NCBI RefSeq assembly: GCF_019393635.1
Contig: NC_057861.1
Coordinates: 721,654,232-721,718,231 of the forward strand
Length of the DNA stretch: 64,000 nt
Direction of reading: 5' to 3'
From: Dromiciops gliroides
Lineage: Eukaryota > Chordata > Mammalia > Microbiotheria > Microbiotheriidae
Part shown: positions 1-11,669 of the stretch, in pieces
How the letters are laid out: each line of letters begins with the position of its first letter
How positions within the stretch are numbered: the stretch's first letter is position 1
Translations under genes and position numbers: made by a program
The notes under the pieces: model-generated
Databases searched by the model: none
What the model was told of the DNA's origin: nothing
What the model saw: only the letters and a program-made list of their open reading frames with translations

Positions 1-2634
1 ACCTAATTTACCACCTTAATGTGCATTTCTCTCTATCTCCCTCCACACCCCAACCCCAAGGTTAGCTCACTATATCCCCAATAGAATTACTCCTCCCCTT
101 CCATTTGCATATTTCTTTTACAAATAATATGCATGCTTTCCAATATATCTTGACAAGAATCAAGAATACTTACCAGCTCAAGGATCTTGATAGTCTCAAG
201 ACTGAGAGAGAAAGATTGTGATTAGAACTACAAAATCCAAAACACCAACCATTTCTCTAACCTTTGTTGTAGTGTGACGAAAAGCCATCTCTTCAATTCC
301 CATAATGTCTTAGTGTGTAACACTACAGTGTTGCCAGGAATGAAATAAAGGTTATTCTAACAATACTATGACCTCCTTCAAATAACCAGATGATATTACC
401 AAGCAGAGGAGAAGCTGAAGACATAGAAGACAGCTGTGACATTAGTTATGAATAATGGTATTGCCAAATAAAGCAGGAAATGAGGAACATTCTTTATGTC
501 CCAAGGCATATATCTACCTCAAGTCTAGCATCTTTGAAAGTGATGACCAAAACTTTAACTTACCCTCTGCCTGATCGTAGGCCCATTTCTGGCCTTCTCC
601 ATTTCACCATTCCCATAGAGAACTCAAATAAAAATAATACCTTACCTTTGAAAAAAAGGAAATTTTTTCAAGACTTAAAAAAAGAAAAATTAAAAGTTGT
701 GTGCATATATACATACATGCATACCCCCATAAGTACATACACACATATGTATACATACTATGTATGCATACTTTTTTTCCATTTCTAATAGTTCTCAAGG
801 TGAGTTGAGGTGTTTTTTTTTTAATTTAATTCATACTATTCCTGTTAACACAAATACATAAATGTATTTCATTTTACCATCAAAATGATCAATAAATGCC
901 TCTCTAAATTTATCACATACTTTCAATATGATATTTTATTTTAAGCAGTTACATAAAGTACAGTTTCCTTCTGTAAAGTGGACATGATAATAATGGTAAC
1001 TGAGGTCTGTGTTGAAAGAAATTATTTATAAAATGTTGTAGCTTCTTAGAAAGAAGTCAGTCCATTAAAAACTCTTTCAATGAAAGTAGGTACAGCTATT
1101 TCATTCTCAAGTGCATTGATAGCTACAGTTAACTCACCATGAAATGAAAGCTGTATCATTTTGTTTTATATTATTGTTGTTGTTGTTGTTGTTGAGAAGG
1201 CAAAAAAAAATCTTGACTCTTTCTTTGAAAGAAAAAAAAAGAGGAGGAAAAATGTAACCAATGTTTTCCAATGATGAACTCGTTTTCTCCTCCTATAAAG
1301 GCAACATTTTAGTGATAAGAAACAGTCAAGACAAATTAATCCAAACACTAGTTGCATTTCTTGAAGGTGGCAGCTTCTCTACAAGCCAGCCTTTTCCCAT
1401 GGGAATTATTCTTGTATAAACTAAAATCTCACTTGCAATCCCAGCCTGTTAATCTATTTCCCCTACCCTAATACACAGCATTTTCCAATAAAACTGTTTG
1501 ATTTTTTTTTTGTATTAACCCATGGTACATTTCTGTGCTGATTCAGAAATTATATTTTCTGGTTAGCTCAAAAAGGATCATTCTTTGCTTTTTTAATTAA
1601 AAAAGAAGCACCTAATTTTACATGGTTTATTTTCATGTATGATATTAATTGGATAAACATAACTTTGAGTCACACTCATCAAAAATAGCCAGTCAACAGG
1701 TGCCCCAGCAGTTAAAAATAAACAGAAAATACCAACAGTAATCTTTCATTATATACAAGAGACAAGGCAACAGGATACCATGGGATATTCAATAAAAATA
1801 GTTCCCAATAGGTATATTTAACCATGCAAATATATTTTATACATAAATTAACATTCATACATAACCATACCTAAATCTTAAGTATAAAATCCCATGGCTT
1901 AAATGCATAAAGTTCTCTCTTATTCCTGGTTCCTTTTAAATAAAAACAAAGAGTAAGGAAGAAGTTCAATAATTGCAATAAAATATATATAGTAATACCT
2001 ACATTAATTATTTCAGTGTAGTATTGTCCACTGTGAAAAAAAATATTTGGTAATTAATTCATGTCTATTTAAAAATAAATATTTTATTTACAGTTTACAA
2101 TATGTTCTTTATGGTTGGAAAATGGATATATACATAAATTCAATGTGAAGTTCTACATACCTTTTTTTAGAAGCAAAGAAAATGCTTTCATTTGCATTGT
2201 TATTACCTTAGTTCCCATTTGGGTCACTAGCATCGGTAAAAATTCATTAAATGTTTCCACCCCTAGAAATTTCAGTGCAGTCACTCCCATTCATCAGGAA
2301 TTGCTTTCTGTGGATTCAAACATCTGGTTGTTCAGAAACAACATAATTTCACATTTGGACTCATGAGGTCCATGGATTGATGGAAGTCTGTTTTCATTTG
2401 TATGGGACATAAAATGACAGAATAATTGAACTTCTTTCATGTCTGTAGAGGACAGATCCAGGGAAAATGCATGAAAGCTTCTAATAAGCAAGGAAAAAAC
2501 ATGAAAAATTTTTCTAACCACTGACCCTATACAAAGTAGAATCAGCTGACTTGGAAAATAGGGAGTTCCCCCTCATTGGAGGTCTCTGAGAAGAGTAGAG
2601 ATGAAGAATTATTTGGATGATGGAAGAAAAGGAG
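1..2634. other. intergenic, nothing recognised
   Basis: AT-rich single-copy sequence downstream of CHL1. It holds a short (TTG)n run at about 1168-1193 and several A or T runs. No open frame has a recognisable protein, and I see no SINE, LTR or RNA gene. Confidence 0.6.
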
Positions 2635-2750
2635 GAAGGAAGGAAGGAAGGAAGGAAGGAAGGAAGGAAGGAAGGAAGGAAGGAAGGAAGGAAGGAAGGA
2701 AGGAAGGAAGGAAGGAAGGAAGGAAGGAAGGAAGGAAGGAAAGGAGGAAG
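2635..2750 (+). repeat. (GGAA)n microsatellite
   Basis: About 26 uninterrupted GGAA/AAGG units with a slightly broken right edge (AAAGGAGGAAG). GGAA is the ETS-factor core site, so long arrays can act as ETS-responsive DNA, but nothing here shows that it does. Confidence 0.97.
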
Positions 2751-3044
2751 CATTTGTAACATGCCAGAAAACCCGTCTTCCTAATGGAGCATGGATATGT
2801 ATCCTAATGAAGAAGATGTACCTAAGGTCAGAGATAAGGTGGGGGGACAATAGAATGGTTGAGAAATAGCATGAAAATGGACTGGACCATGGTTCTAGAC
2901 AAGGTAAGATTAAAGATAAGAACTAAGGGTCACAAGGAAAAAGTCTAAGTTCCCATGAAAGGGGGAACAAAGGGGTCATAAGAGTGCAAGTTCCATATAA
3001 AAAGTAAATAATAATAACATGGAATTAGGTTATATAGTAGGGAA

Positions 3045-3700
3045 AGGGCATACTCAGACATGCACTTTAGGAAAAATTACTTCAGCATCTATAGAAGATG
3101 GATTATCGTAGGGATAAACTTGAGACAGGATTAGGAAAGAAAGAAATACACATTTATTTAGTGCCTACCATGTACAAATCACTTAAAAATATGAAATTTG
3201 CTCCTCATATCAATCCTGGAAAATAGATGCTATTATTATCCTTATTGTACAGTTGAGGAAACTGAGGCAAACAGAGGTTAAATGACTTGCCATGGGTTAC
3301 ACAGCTAGTAAGTATGTAGGGCCATGTTTAAACTGTCTTCGTGATTTTCAGCTACTTGTCTATTGTGTCATCTTGCAATCATAATAGTTCTGTCAAGAGA
3401 TGATGACGATCTGAACAGAAGTGAGTGAACAAAAGAGGATGGATGGGAAGGATGTTGTGGAGGTAAAAGTGACAAGATTTAGCAACCCATTTGATATTTT
3501 CTTAAGGATCTATTCTTAGTCAAAGATTTAAAAAAATCAAGGATTTGAAACCCAGTGATTGAAAGTGAGCTCAAGAAAAGAAGAAAGTTCAATAGAGTGG
3601 ATTAAGGGTAGAAGATAATTAGAAATGATTTGGGAAAAGTGAGATAGAGATTCCTATGGACATTCAGTTTGAAATGTCAAAGAGATGCTTAGGGAAGTGA
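3045..3700 (-). mobile_element. L2 LINE, split by a CORE-SINE
   Basis: The + strand reads GCACTTTAGGAAAAATTAC at 3062 and GTGGAGGTAAAAGTGACAAG near 3460, then GACATTCAGTTTGAAATGTC at 3659. These resemble the antisense of L2 elements that I remember from marsupials. The MIR-type copy at 3150-3365 lies between the two parts. Confidence 0.55.
3150..3365 (-). mobile_element. CORE-SINE/MIR-type element
   Basis: Contains GAGGAAACTGAGGCAAACAG, then GTTAAATGACTTGCCATGG and CACAGCTAGTAAGTATG, the reverse complement of the MIR core and its tail. Confidence 0.8.
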
Positions 3701-3725
3701 GTCTAAGAAACATGTCTTTAAATTG

Positions 3726-4320
3726 CTTAGTAAATCTTGATGCATGATTAATATTTTTATATTTTTATAACTATTCAATGTGCATTTTCATCCAATTTTT
3801 GTCTTCTAATCCTTGTGTGTGTTATAATTGATAGAGGGTCAGCCTTGGAATAAAAAACTTGTTATCATTTTAATATACTAGATCTCTGAATTTTGGTAAG
3901 TTACTCAACCTCCCTTTGCCCCACATAATTCTTGAAAGCTGTTAGATTTTAGTTGTGTCCCTGATCTGCTTGACAGAAAATATTTTCACATGGTAAGATC
4001 TAGGTGCATCTTAAATCCCAGATCTGATCAAGAACAGAAACAAGAAACAAAAATTAAATTAATCAATGTTCTTCCATTATCATCAAATTCATTGAAGGGG
4101 CTCTATATTCCTGAAGGTTTTGATTTAATTATAATGGGGATAAATTTTCCAAAAATAGGGATTCGTTATTTTTATTTGAACATCTTCTATGGCAGTGATG
4201 AATATTTTAGCCAATTGTTTATGCCTATACTTCATATATTTTGATATTATTAAAAAACTGATCAATGGAAAAATAAATAGTCTTGGGGTTACTGTATTAC
4301 CCTGAGATAATTGGTTCATA
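3726..4320. other. intergenic, nothing recognised
   Basis: AT-rich sequence. An 84-codon frame at 3990-4244 matches nothing I know. Confidence 0.5.
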
Positions 4321-4329
4321 AATTTAGAG

Positions 4330-4475
4330 ATGGTGGGGACTTAATAGGTCATCTGTTACAACTTATTTGTTTTACATAAGAAACTGAGGCTTATGGGAAA
4401 AGTGACTTGTCCAGCGGCTCACAAGTAGGAAGTAACAAAAACCAGAATTTGAACCTAGATCCTTGGCTGAAACAA
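4330..4475 (-). mobile_element. CORE-SINE/MIR-type element
   Basis: AAGAAACTGAGGCTTATGGG, AAGTGACTTGTCCAGCGG and GAATTTGAACCTAGATCC are the usual antisense landmarks. Confidence 0.7.
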
Positions 4476-4489
4476 AAAGCAGATCATAA

Positions 4490-4725
4490 AAGGGGTTGAG
4501 CACTCAGCTGCGTATGAAGACTTGTGTTCAAATCTAAACTCAGGTACTTACTAGCCACAGGATAGAATCACTGTGTGACCTTGGGAAAGTCACTTAGCTT
4601 TTGTCTGCTTCAGTTTCCCCAGCTGTTACGTGGAAATAATTGTAGCCTCACTCTCCAAAAGTTTTTGTAAGAATCAAATGAGATATGTGTAAAGTGCTTA
4701 GCACAGTGCTAGAATGACATAATAA
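4490..4725 (+). mobile_element. CORE-SINE/MIR-type element
   Basis: B-box-like GTGTTCAAATC, then TGTGTGACCTTGGGAAAGTC, CTTCAGTTTCCCCAGCTGTT and the tail AAAGTGCTTAGCACAGTGCT. It is nearly full length and lies tail-to-tail with the copy just before it. Confidence 0.8.
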
Positions 4726-4728
4726 GTG

Positions 4729-4965
4729 CTCCCTGTCTCTCTGTCTCTCTCTGTCTCTGTCCCCTTCCTTCCTTCTATGAGTGTATATATAAATAAATAA
4801 ATATATATATATACATACATACACACATATACACATACATACACACGCATGTGCACAATGCACATACATTCAAAACCAGATATGTGTATACACATATGAC
4901 AGATGTATATGTGCACATGTATGTATACATTAACATATGTGCATACATTCTATACATACATTATG
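4729..4965. repeat. (CTCTGT)n and (TA/CA)n low-complexity tract
   Basis: A CTGTCTCTCTGTCT run passes into TATATA/CATACA-rich purine-pyrimidine alternation. Short frames here (for example 4698-4916, minus) are repeat artefacts. Confidence 0.9.
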
Positions 4966-4969
4966 TACG

Positions 4970-5860
4970 GTGAAAGTAACTTTAGGGGATCATCAAAGCA
5001 TCATGGAAAGACTTTCTGCTTTAGGGCTAATTGAAACAATAAACAAAATTTGTTAATGTAATGCCTGGGCTATACAGTCACTAAAATTAGTTTGACAGTT
5101 GATAGATGAAAATTGCAGGCAATTACTAGCTATAAAGACTTGATAATTATGACAAAATTAATCTGTATTCTCTATTGCTGTGAAATCTATCAAATAATTT
5201 TAGTGGCTGTTGTCTTTATTATGAGAAGAAAAAGGATTCACTTTAGTCTTGTCAAGCTGTCTAGAATGTGAAAATAAAGAGTGCAGGTTGAAAATAGCCC
5301 CATATCATGAACTTTGCCCAGTCCTTTGCTTTATGTGGTAACTTAAAGGTTGCACAGATTAAATAGAGAGTTCTGCAATTTTTATATTCTGTATTTTTCC
5401 TGTGGAAGGAAAATAAACTGTCCTCCAAAAGTCTCTATATTACTAGAAAGAATAACTTGTTCTATTTAATTTCTGTGCCTTTTAGTACTAGGTTCTCTTG
5501 GTATAGTTCACCAATCTTTCTTTTTTAGTCTTTGGTTTTGCTAACAAAATGATTGACTATCTTCATAAAAACCATGTAACCAATCATTTGAAGGTTTTTC
5601 AAGTGGAAGAGAAATTAATCTTGCTCTTTGTATCACCATAGGGAAGAAGAAGCATCTGTGAATATAAAATAGAGGGGGTAGAAAAAAAAAAACCTTAAGA
5701 ATAAACCTTGAAATGATATATAGTTATTGTTGTTACTGATGTTTTTACTATTATAATTAATAGATTGCACATGGAATTTTAACATTTGCAAAGTGATTTA
5801 CAGATTTTTTTATTACAACAAGAGGAAGTAGTCATTTATTGATTTGTGAATAGCAAAAAA
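4970..5860. other. intergenic, nothing recognised
   Basis: AT-rich sequence without a clear repeat or gene. Confidence 0.5.
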
Positions 5861-5864
5861 AATT

Positions 5865-6120
5865 GGCATATCAATACTATGATATATTTCAGGACTGTGT
5901 AAGTAAAAAGACAAATACTATGAATAGATGGAAGAAAAGAAACACTTCCATGAATTGGTTTTAAAAGAAATAAGCAGAGCCATAGAAAGAATATATACAA
6001 ATACTAGAACTGTGTACATGGAAAGAACAGATAACACAAAACGGCTAGGAATGAATGATGCAAAATTACAAAGACCAAACTTGGTCCCTAAAAAGAGATA
6101 TGAGAAAAGAAATCCAGGTG
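5865..6120 (+). mobile_element. L1-like LINE fragment (end of ORF2)
   Basis: The stretch with CATGAATTGG, AAAGAAATAAGCAGAGCC and AGAATATATAC resembles the end of marsupial L1 ORF2, where the consensus as I remember it has CATGAACTGATGC, GTGAAATGAGCAGAACC and ACATTGTACAC. It is strongly diverged. Confidence 0.5.
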
Positions 6121-6177
6121 ATGTAGAAAAAAGATATGTAAATAAAAATGTATTTTTGAAAAGTACATAAATTTCTG

Positions 6178-6262
6178 GAAGGTAGGAATTTGTTCTCTTT
6201 AATTTTTCTATCCCTAATTCATAGCATAGACTACATACTGAATACACATTTGTATGCCAATT
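6178..6262 (+). mobile_element. L2 LINE 3' end fragment
   Basis: GGAAGGTAGGAATTTGTTC followed by CATAGCATAGACTACATACTG resembles the L2 3' end (GAGGGCAGGGACTGT ... CACAGTGCCTGGCACATAG). Confidence 0.5.
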
Positions 6263-6289
6263 AGTCATTCGGGTACATTTTTTTTATTC

Positions 6290-6760
6290 TTGCTTTTTCC
6301 ATTTACATTTCTGTACTTATTATTTCTGTCATTTTCCTAGTTATGTTTATTTTTATCAGTTTATATATGTCTTTCTTTTGTATGCTTTATTTTCATCATT
6401 TCTTATGTTTTAGTATGAGTCTATTACATTCATTTACTTTATTTTGTTTAGCCATTCACAAATTGATGGATGTCCTTTTTTTCCTATTCATCACTATAAA
6501 AAGATGCTGATATAAATATTAGTAGCTTTGTGACATCTTTAATTTTATCTCTTACCTTCTTTTGGTATATGTCTATCATATAATCTATTGATGAAAGTGT
6601 ATGGACATATCAGTCCATACAACACAATTCCTAATAATTTTTTCATAATGTTTTAACTGATTCACAGCTCCATCAAGAGTGTATTATTGTAGATGTCTTG
6701 ACCAATATCTCCAATATTTACTACTACAATCTTTTCCCATCATCTTACAAATATTCTCCG
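6290..6760 (-). mobile_element. L1-like LINE fragment
   Basis: The + strand has GCCATTCACAAATTGATGGA, then CACTATAAAAAGATGCTGAT and CAGCTCCATCAAGAGTG. This is the antisense of L1 ORF2 sequence near its 3' end. Old and diverged. Confidence 0.6.
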
Positions 6761-6894
6761 TGTAAGATGAAACATCAGAGTTGTTTTCATTTATTATTGT
6801 TTTATCTTACAGCATTTCTTATAAAATTTCCCTTTATTAACATGCCAATTTTATTCACAGTTTCTAAAGAGTTAAAAGTTGTTTTTTTGTTGTA

Positions 6895-6937
6895 GAAGAC
6901 CCAGAACTCTATCCATTGTGCCACCTAACTGCTCCAT
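6895..6937 (-). mobile_element. tRNA-derived SINE fragment
   Basis: CTCTATCCATTGTGCCACCT and AACTGCTCC are the reverse complement of the SINE head. Only about 40 bp remain. Confidence 0.7.
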
Positions 6938-7077
6938 GATAGTTATGAGTAAGAGACAATATATTATCAGCCACATATTTAGGAAAAACATCATTTAGGA
7001 TGGAACTCAGTTGCTCTTAAAAATTTCAGTACATGAAGTTTTAAATATCATCACAAATCCAATCAAATTCCAAAAAA

Positions 7078-7662
7078 AGTTATCGTTTTTCAGTCATTCA
7101 ATCATGTCCAACTCTTTATGACCCCATGAACCATTAGCATTCCAGGTCTTTTTATCCTTCACTATCTCTGAGTCTGTTCAAGTTCATGTTAATTGTTTTC
7201 ATGACACTATCTATTTATCTCATATTCTGTCATACCTTGTTCTTTTTGCCTTCAATCATTCTCTACGTCAGGGTCTTTTTCATTGAATCACTTCTTCTCA
7301 TTATGTGGCCAAAATATTTACACTTCAGCCTCAATACTTGACTTTCCAGTGAATAGTCTGGATTAACTTCTTTAAATCTTGATTAATGTGATCTTCTTGT
7401 TGTCCAAGGGAATCTCAAAAGATTTTTCCAGCACCATAATTTGAAAGCATCAATTCTGTATCATTCATTTTCCTTATATTCTAACTCTCACAGACATAAA
7501 TGGTTACTGAAAAAAACATAGATTTGACTAGAGGGAAACTTTGTTGACAAGGTTTTTAGTTGAAGAGGTGTCTACTTTTTAGTATTTTGTCCAAATTTGC
7601 CATAGCTTTTATTTTCCCCAAGGAGCAAGGATCTTTTAATTTCATGGCATTTTTTATTACTA
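7078..7662 (-). mobile_element. RTE-BovB LINE fragment (RT C-terminus and 3' end)
   Basis: The + strand contains CAGTCATTCAATCATGTCC, AACTCTTTATGACCCCATG, TTGCCTTCAATCATTCTC, ATTATGTGGCCAAAATATTT and AGCATCAATTCTGTATC. These follow the antisense of BovB in the same order as the cattle element I remember. Read on the minus strand, pieces such as DAFKLWCWKNLL and FGHIMRRSDSM correspond to the end of the BovB reverse transcriptase reading frame. Several frame breaks and stops make it non-functional. BovB is a LINE known for horizontal transfer among vertebrates, and marsupials carry it. Confidence 0.85.
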
Positions 7663-7664
7663 GA

Positions 7665-8340
7665 CACCACAAGACAAACACTGGATGACATCAAATCTAT
7701 CTCTTCCCCTCTGTGGAAACTTGTCATTCTCTGGTTATCTTTATCCCCTGAGTTTTTCCTGCAAACTTCTAACCTCTGTCTAGGGATAGGTTTGAAGGTT
7801 TGCCCATGAAAATTCTCAATGCCGACTCCACCTACTTAGCTACTCCTTCTGCCTCTTCAAGGGCTACATTAGTTTTAATTGCATTAGTTACCTAGGAATT
7901 AATTGAATTAATTACTTGGAAACATTTAATCAAACTGCTAATAGTGAACCTAATCTCTTATTACCAGAGGACCTATGTATCCCAGAATATAACCCTCATT
8001 TAGGTTCCATTCCAAACCCTCAGCAACAGGGAAGTGGTGGAGAGAGGAGAGTGGTTGTTCACATTTCAGTTTTTTTCCAACCTGCAGTTGAGCAAAAAGT
8101 GATTTACTATACAGATGAAGATAAAGAAACTCAGGGTCTAGCAGCTGCTTTTGATTTCACATTTATTCTCTGCCTTCTACTAATAAATTCTTCTGAAATG
8201 TTGTAATCAATGTCCTTGCAAGTCTGAAGCATACTGACTATCATCATGCTTACTTTGCCCCAGGTTTCTTTGTCTTCATTTTCCTGAGCTATAAGCTACC
8301 ACAGTAAAATCAATCAATCAATCTCCTGAACTACTCTCAT
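7665..8340. other. intergenic, nothing recognised
   Basis: A 96-codon frame at 7916-8206 (plus) has no recognisable domain and no promoter or splice context; I do not call it a gene. Confidence 0.5.
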
Positions 8341-8344
8341 GGGA

Positions 8345-8515
8345 TTTAGAGCTGGAAGCTACCTCAGAAATTATGTAATTACAGATAAAGAAACTGAGGC
8401 CCAGGGAGCAAAAGCATAAGTGACCAAGTTCACAAAAGCAGTAATTAGCACAGATGGATGGCAAATCCAGGACATCTAAATCCCACTTCAGTGATATTCT
8501 CTTTTGTCTTTTGCC
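8345..8515 (-). mobile_element. CORE-SINE/MIR-type element, diverged
   Basis: AGATAAAGAAACTGAGGCCC, GTGACCAAGTTCACAAAAGC and the closing TAAATCCCACTTCAGTG are MIR-like landmarks. Confidence 0.55.
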
Positions 8516-8611
8516 ATTAAGGTCTTAAAAGATTCATACAAAGGCAATGCATACTTTTTTTTTTCCACATTTTATCGACCTGAAACAATAAAGTGTCAGA
8601 GGGAAAATGGT

Positions 8612-9077
8612 TGTTGTGGGGGTCCTTAGGAATTCCTCTTCAAATAATTACACCCTCTCAGACACAAATCCAATTAGAATATGATAATATTTTATTTAGG
8701 CACTAGTGAAAGGAAACCAAGAGAGAAGTCCTTGGACTTTTCTCATGAGGAAATAGATCCAGAGACTTGGTTCTCTGAGATACCTATCTCCTTGAACAGG
8801 AAAAAGGCCAAAACTTTTATAGAGGACAGATAGATGGTGGAGGGACCAATGAGGTGATCATCTGACTGTAGAAAGTTCCCTTATTTGGGGTCATAACTAG
8901 AGGGTGGAACATCCCCTACTGTTGGTGGGCTTGAGTCACCTCCATCACCCTGGTGCCACTCAGACAACAGCCATGCCTAATGGGCTTATCTTTCTTGCTT
9001 CAAGGTGTGTTTGTCTTCTCAAGGAGAAGATGTGTCAGCTGGCCAATTTAAACTTTAATAGTACTAACCCCATAACA
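8612..9077 (-). mobile_element. solo LTR of an endogenous retrovirus
   Basis: The 466-bp segment is bounded by TGTTATGGGG and CCCCCACAACA on the minus strand, imperfect inverted ends of the TG...CA type. Read on the minus strand, a TATAAAAG box lies at 8814-8821 and AATAAA at 8691-8696, the expected U3-R-U5 order, with about 80 bp of U5 left. No internal retroviral region adjoins it, so it is a solo LTR fossil. No clear target-site duplication is seen, which suggests an old insertion. The family is not identified. Confidence 0.65.
8814..8821 (-). promoter_or_regulatory. TATA box of the solo LTR
   Basis: TATAAAAG on the minus strand, about 120 bp before the AATAAA of the same LTR. Confidence 0.5.
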
Positions 9078-10000
9078 AGAGATTAATTAATTCCCAAATA
9101 TTGCAATGGCAGTAAATGTTAGAGCTAAGATTTGAACCCAGGGCCTCTGACACCAAATCCATCATTCATTTCATAATGTCATGTTATCTCTTTTTTGATG
9201 CAGTTGTTAAATAATTTGCTTTATTCTTTTTTTAAAAAAGAAACTGAGGTTTCATGGGTCTAGATAAATAAAATTCAGGATCAAATTCTGGTGAGAAGAC
9301 AAGTTTGCAAGTCAGATGTCTTACCATTGGGAACACTGCATAATTAGATTGCATATTTCCAACCTAACAATATGATGTGCTTACCCTGAGATGGATGGCA
9401 AGGTCTGGGCTCATCACCGAAAATTTTAAGTGACAAAATCTTATTTTTGGCACAAAAAGTTACTGTCTTTTTTAGCTCCTGCTTTCTCAGCTGAAATAAC
9501 TCATCTCATTGATATACACAGAATGCACACTACTGATCAACTTCCTTCTGGCATCTGCAAATGGAGCATAAACAGTAGGAGGCCACCCCATCTCTAATGT
9601 GTAAGGTCTTTTGGTGGAAAGAATCAAGGAACAGATGTTTGTAAGAGGGATGCTCTAGCTTTTCCCAATCTTCTTACATAAACCCCTCAAGTAGATTTGG
9701 GAGCAATAGTACTTTCTTTTTAACTGAAAGAATTAGGGCTATTAGGTAGAGGGAGGGGAAAGGTTTCTTTGGATAATCTTGAACTTAACCTTATGTATCT
9801 GTTGCAGTCTCGTCTATATCAGTTATACCAGGCCATTGGGTGCCCAGTCCAGCTTGCTTCCTAGGCTCTGCTTCTACATAATCGATTCCATTAAGGTTGT
9901 TACCTGTCCAGTAGATACCTTAAAACTATATAGCTCAATTATAGCTCTTTTCTAAAAGCTATAATTTTCTAAAAGCTAAAAGTTTTACTTGCCTATTTTC
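9078..10000. other. intergenic, mostly unrecognised
   Basis: A MIR-like scrap (GATTTGAACCCAGGGCCTCT near 9130) lies next to the LTR. The rest, including a less AT-rich patch at 9790-9960, is not recognised. Confidence 0.4.
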
Positions 10001-10148
10001 TTTTTTTTGTGTGTGAGGCAATTGAGGTTAAAGTGACTTGCCCAGGGTCACACAGCTAGTAAGTGTTAAGTGTCTGAGGCCAGATTTGAACTCATGTCCT
10101 CCTGACTCCAGGGCCGGTGTTCTATCCACTGCACCACCTAGCTGCCCC
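10001..10148 (-). mobile_element. tRNA-derived SINE, full length
   Basis: T-rich start, GTGACTTGCCCAGGGTCAC, GATTTGAACTC (B box, antisense) and CACCACCTAGCTGCCCC at the head end. Confidence 0.92.
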
Positions 10149-10149
10149 C

Positions 10150-10745
10150 TTACTTATTTTCTATTGCCCATGTTCCAGGATAATAATGCTGGTTTCTTGG
10201 AATGAGCCACATGTGGTAAGAACTATATTTTTCAGCTAAAAAATCTGTGTTCCCAATGTCTAACAAATATGACTTTGGATTTCTTAATAAAATGAGTCAC
10301 GAACCCCTAAAATAAAAGAAAGATATTGACTCTCCTAGAAGCATAATGACATTATACTGTTTGCGAAAACAATGGCTTTCCCATTGTGTCAACAAACCAT
10401 AAAAGTGTGTTGATCCTGGACAGATGTACAGAGACTACAAAGGTGCAGAGTTTGAAGACTTCTATGAGCTCTTGAGACATGTTAAGTAAAAGAAAGAAAT
10501 AGGCCATTCATCTGAAGATATTTTTTCCTCTCATATCAACCAGTTTAAGGGGATAATATGTCTAAAAGACTTATTTTTCCCCTTTTATCTTATCGTTAGC
10601 ATAGAAACTGAGATTTGCTTTAAAATGAAAGCATCTTAGGTGTATTACAAGCCATGAACATCAAAGTAGCAGATTTTTTGTATTCAAATGTGGCAAAACC
10701 ACATAGAGATTATAAAAACTAATGACATTCCAACAATTATGAATA
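10150..10745. other. intergenic, nothing recognised
   Basis: No gene or clear repeat seen. Confidence 0.4.
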
Positions 10746-10746
10746 G

Positions 10747-10816
10747 TTTATATATATATATATACATATATATTTGTATATATATACATATATACACACA
10801 TACATATACATATATA

Positions 10817-10866
<50 letters not shown>
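10747..10866. repeat. (TA)n(CA/TG)n(TA)n microsatellite
   Basis: Alternating TATATA, CACACATACA and TGTGTG blocks ending in about 15 TA units; it is self-complementary and could extrude as a cruciform. Confidence 0.95.
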
Positions 10867-10867
<1 letters not shown>

Positions 10868-10929
10868 ACTCTTGATTGGAATGTTTCTCAGTGCCTGACA
10901 TCTTCCCACTAGTGCAATTTCCTTTCCCC

Positions 10930-11195
10930 TCCCATTAATTCCAGCCTCTTTGTCTCACTGGAAATGGGCCCACATGATCCATACATTCCTTCTGCTTCTA
11001 AGGGAATTGCCACCATGCCCCATTCAGCTACTCTATTTTCTATCTCCCCTCCCCCAGTTTTGCTGCTTTTTTATGTGTTGTCTTTCCTCTTTAGTATATT
11101 AAGTTCCTCAAGGATGGAATTGTCTTTTTTCTTGTATTTGTATTCCCAGCACTTAAAAAAATAACTAATATATAGTAAATATTTAAGAAAATTTT
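10930..11195 (+). mobile_element. L2 LINE 3' end
   Basis: AAGTTCCTCAAGGATGGAAT, then CTTGTATTTGTATTCCCAGC and the AATATATAGTAAATATTTAA end follow the L2 3' UTR pattern. Confidence 0.6.
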
Positions 11196-11334
11196 CTTTC
11201 CTTGCTTTGCCTATACTCCAAGGACATCATAGAGAGAATTTTAAAAGTCTCATTTTTACCAAACTAGTAGGAATAGCAATTTCTCGTGGCTGCAAAAAAA
11301 CCAGGAAAAGAAATAGGTGTTCTTCCCTGGAGAA

Positions 11335-11665
11335 ATGTCTGAACAACTTGTGGTTTCTGAATATAATGGAATATCATTGTTTCTTAAGTAGTAGCATATA
11401 TGAAGACTTCACAAAAACATGGGAAGACCTATATAAACTGATTCAGAGTAAAGTAAGCAAAATCATCAAAATAGTTTACATAGTTACTACAACCATGTAA
11501 ATGGAATAGACAACAAAAGAAATGTAGTTGATATTCTGTAGTTATAATTGCTAAACCTTAGTCCTAGAGAACAGTTGAGAAAATGCATCTGATACCTCTC
11601 ATCTTTGTAGACAAGGGTCTACGGAAAAAATTATATAGTTTTAGACATGTATAACACAAGTGAGT
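11335..11665 (+). mobile_element. L1-like LINE 3' fragment
   Basis: TTGTGGTTTCTGAATATAAT, GGAATATCATTG, AACATGGGAAGACCTATATA and CTGATTCAGAGTAAAGTAAG match the end of L1 ORF2 as known in marsupials, followed by 3' UTR-like sequence. Confidence 0.7.
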
Positions 11666-11669
11666 GCCA

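Noticed and set aside
2514-2850. Serine/leucine/proline repeat proteins on the minus strand
   Set aside because: They are translations of the GGAA microsatellite.
5918-6268. 116-codon minus-strand open frame and an overlapping plus-strand frame
   Set aside because: The region is L1-like repeat sequence; neither frame resembles a known protein.
7916-8206. 96-codon plus-strand frame, considered as a small gene
   Set aside because: No recognisable domain, start context or neighbouring exon; the sequence shows no codon-level sign of selection that I can see.
10747-10866. Self-complementary TA/CA/TG tract as a structured RNA
   Set aside because: The pairing follows simply from dinucleotide repeats; there is no unique stem.
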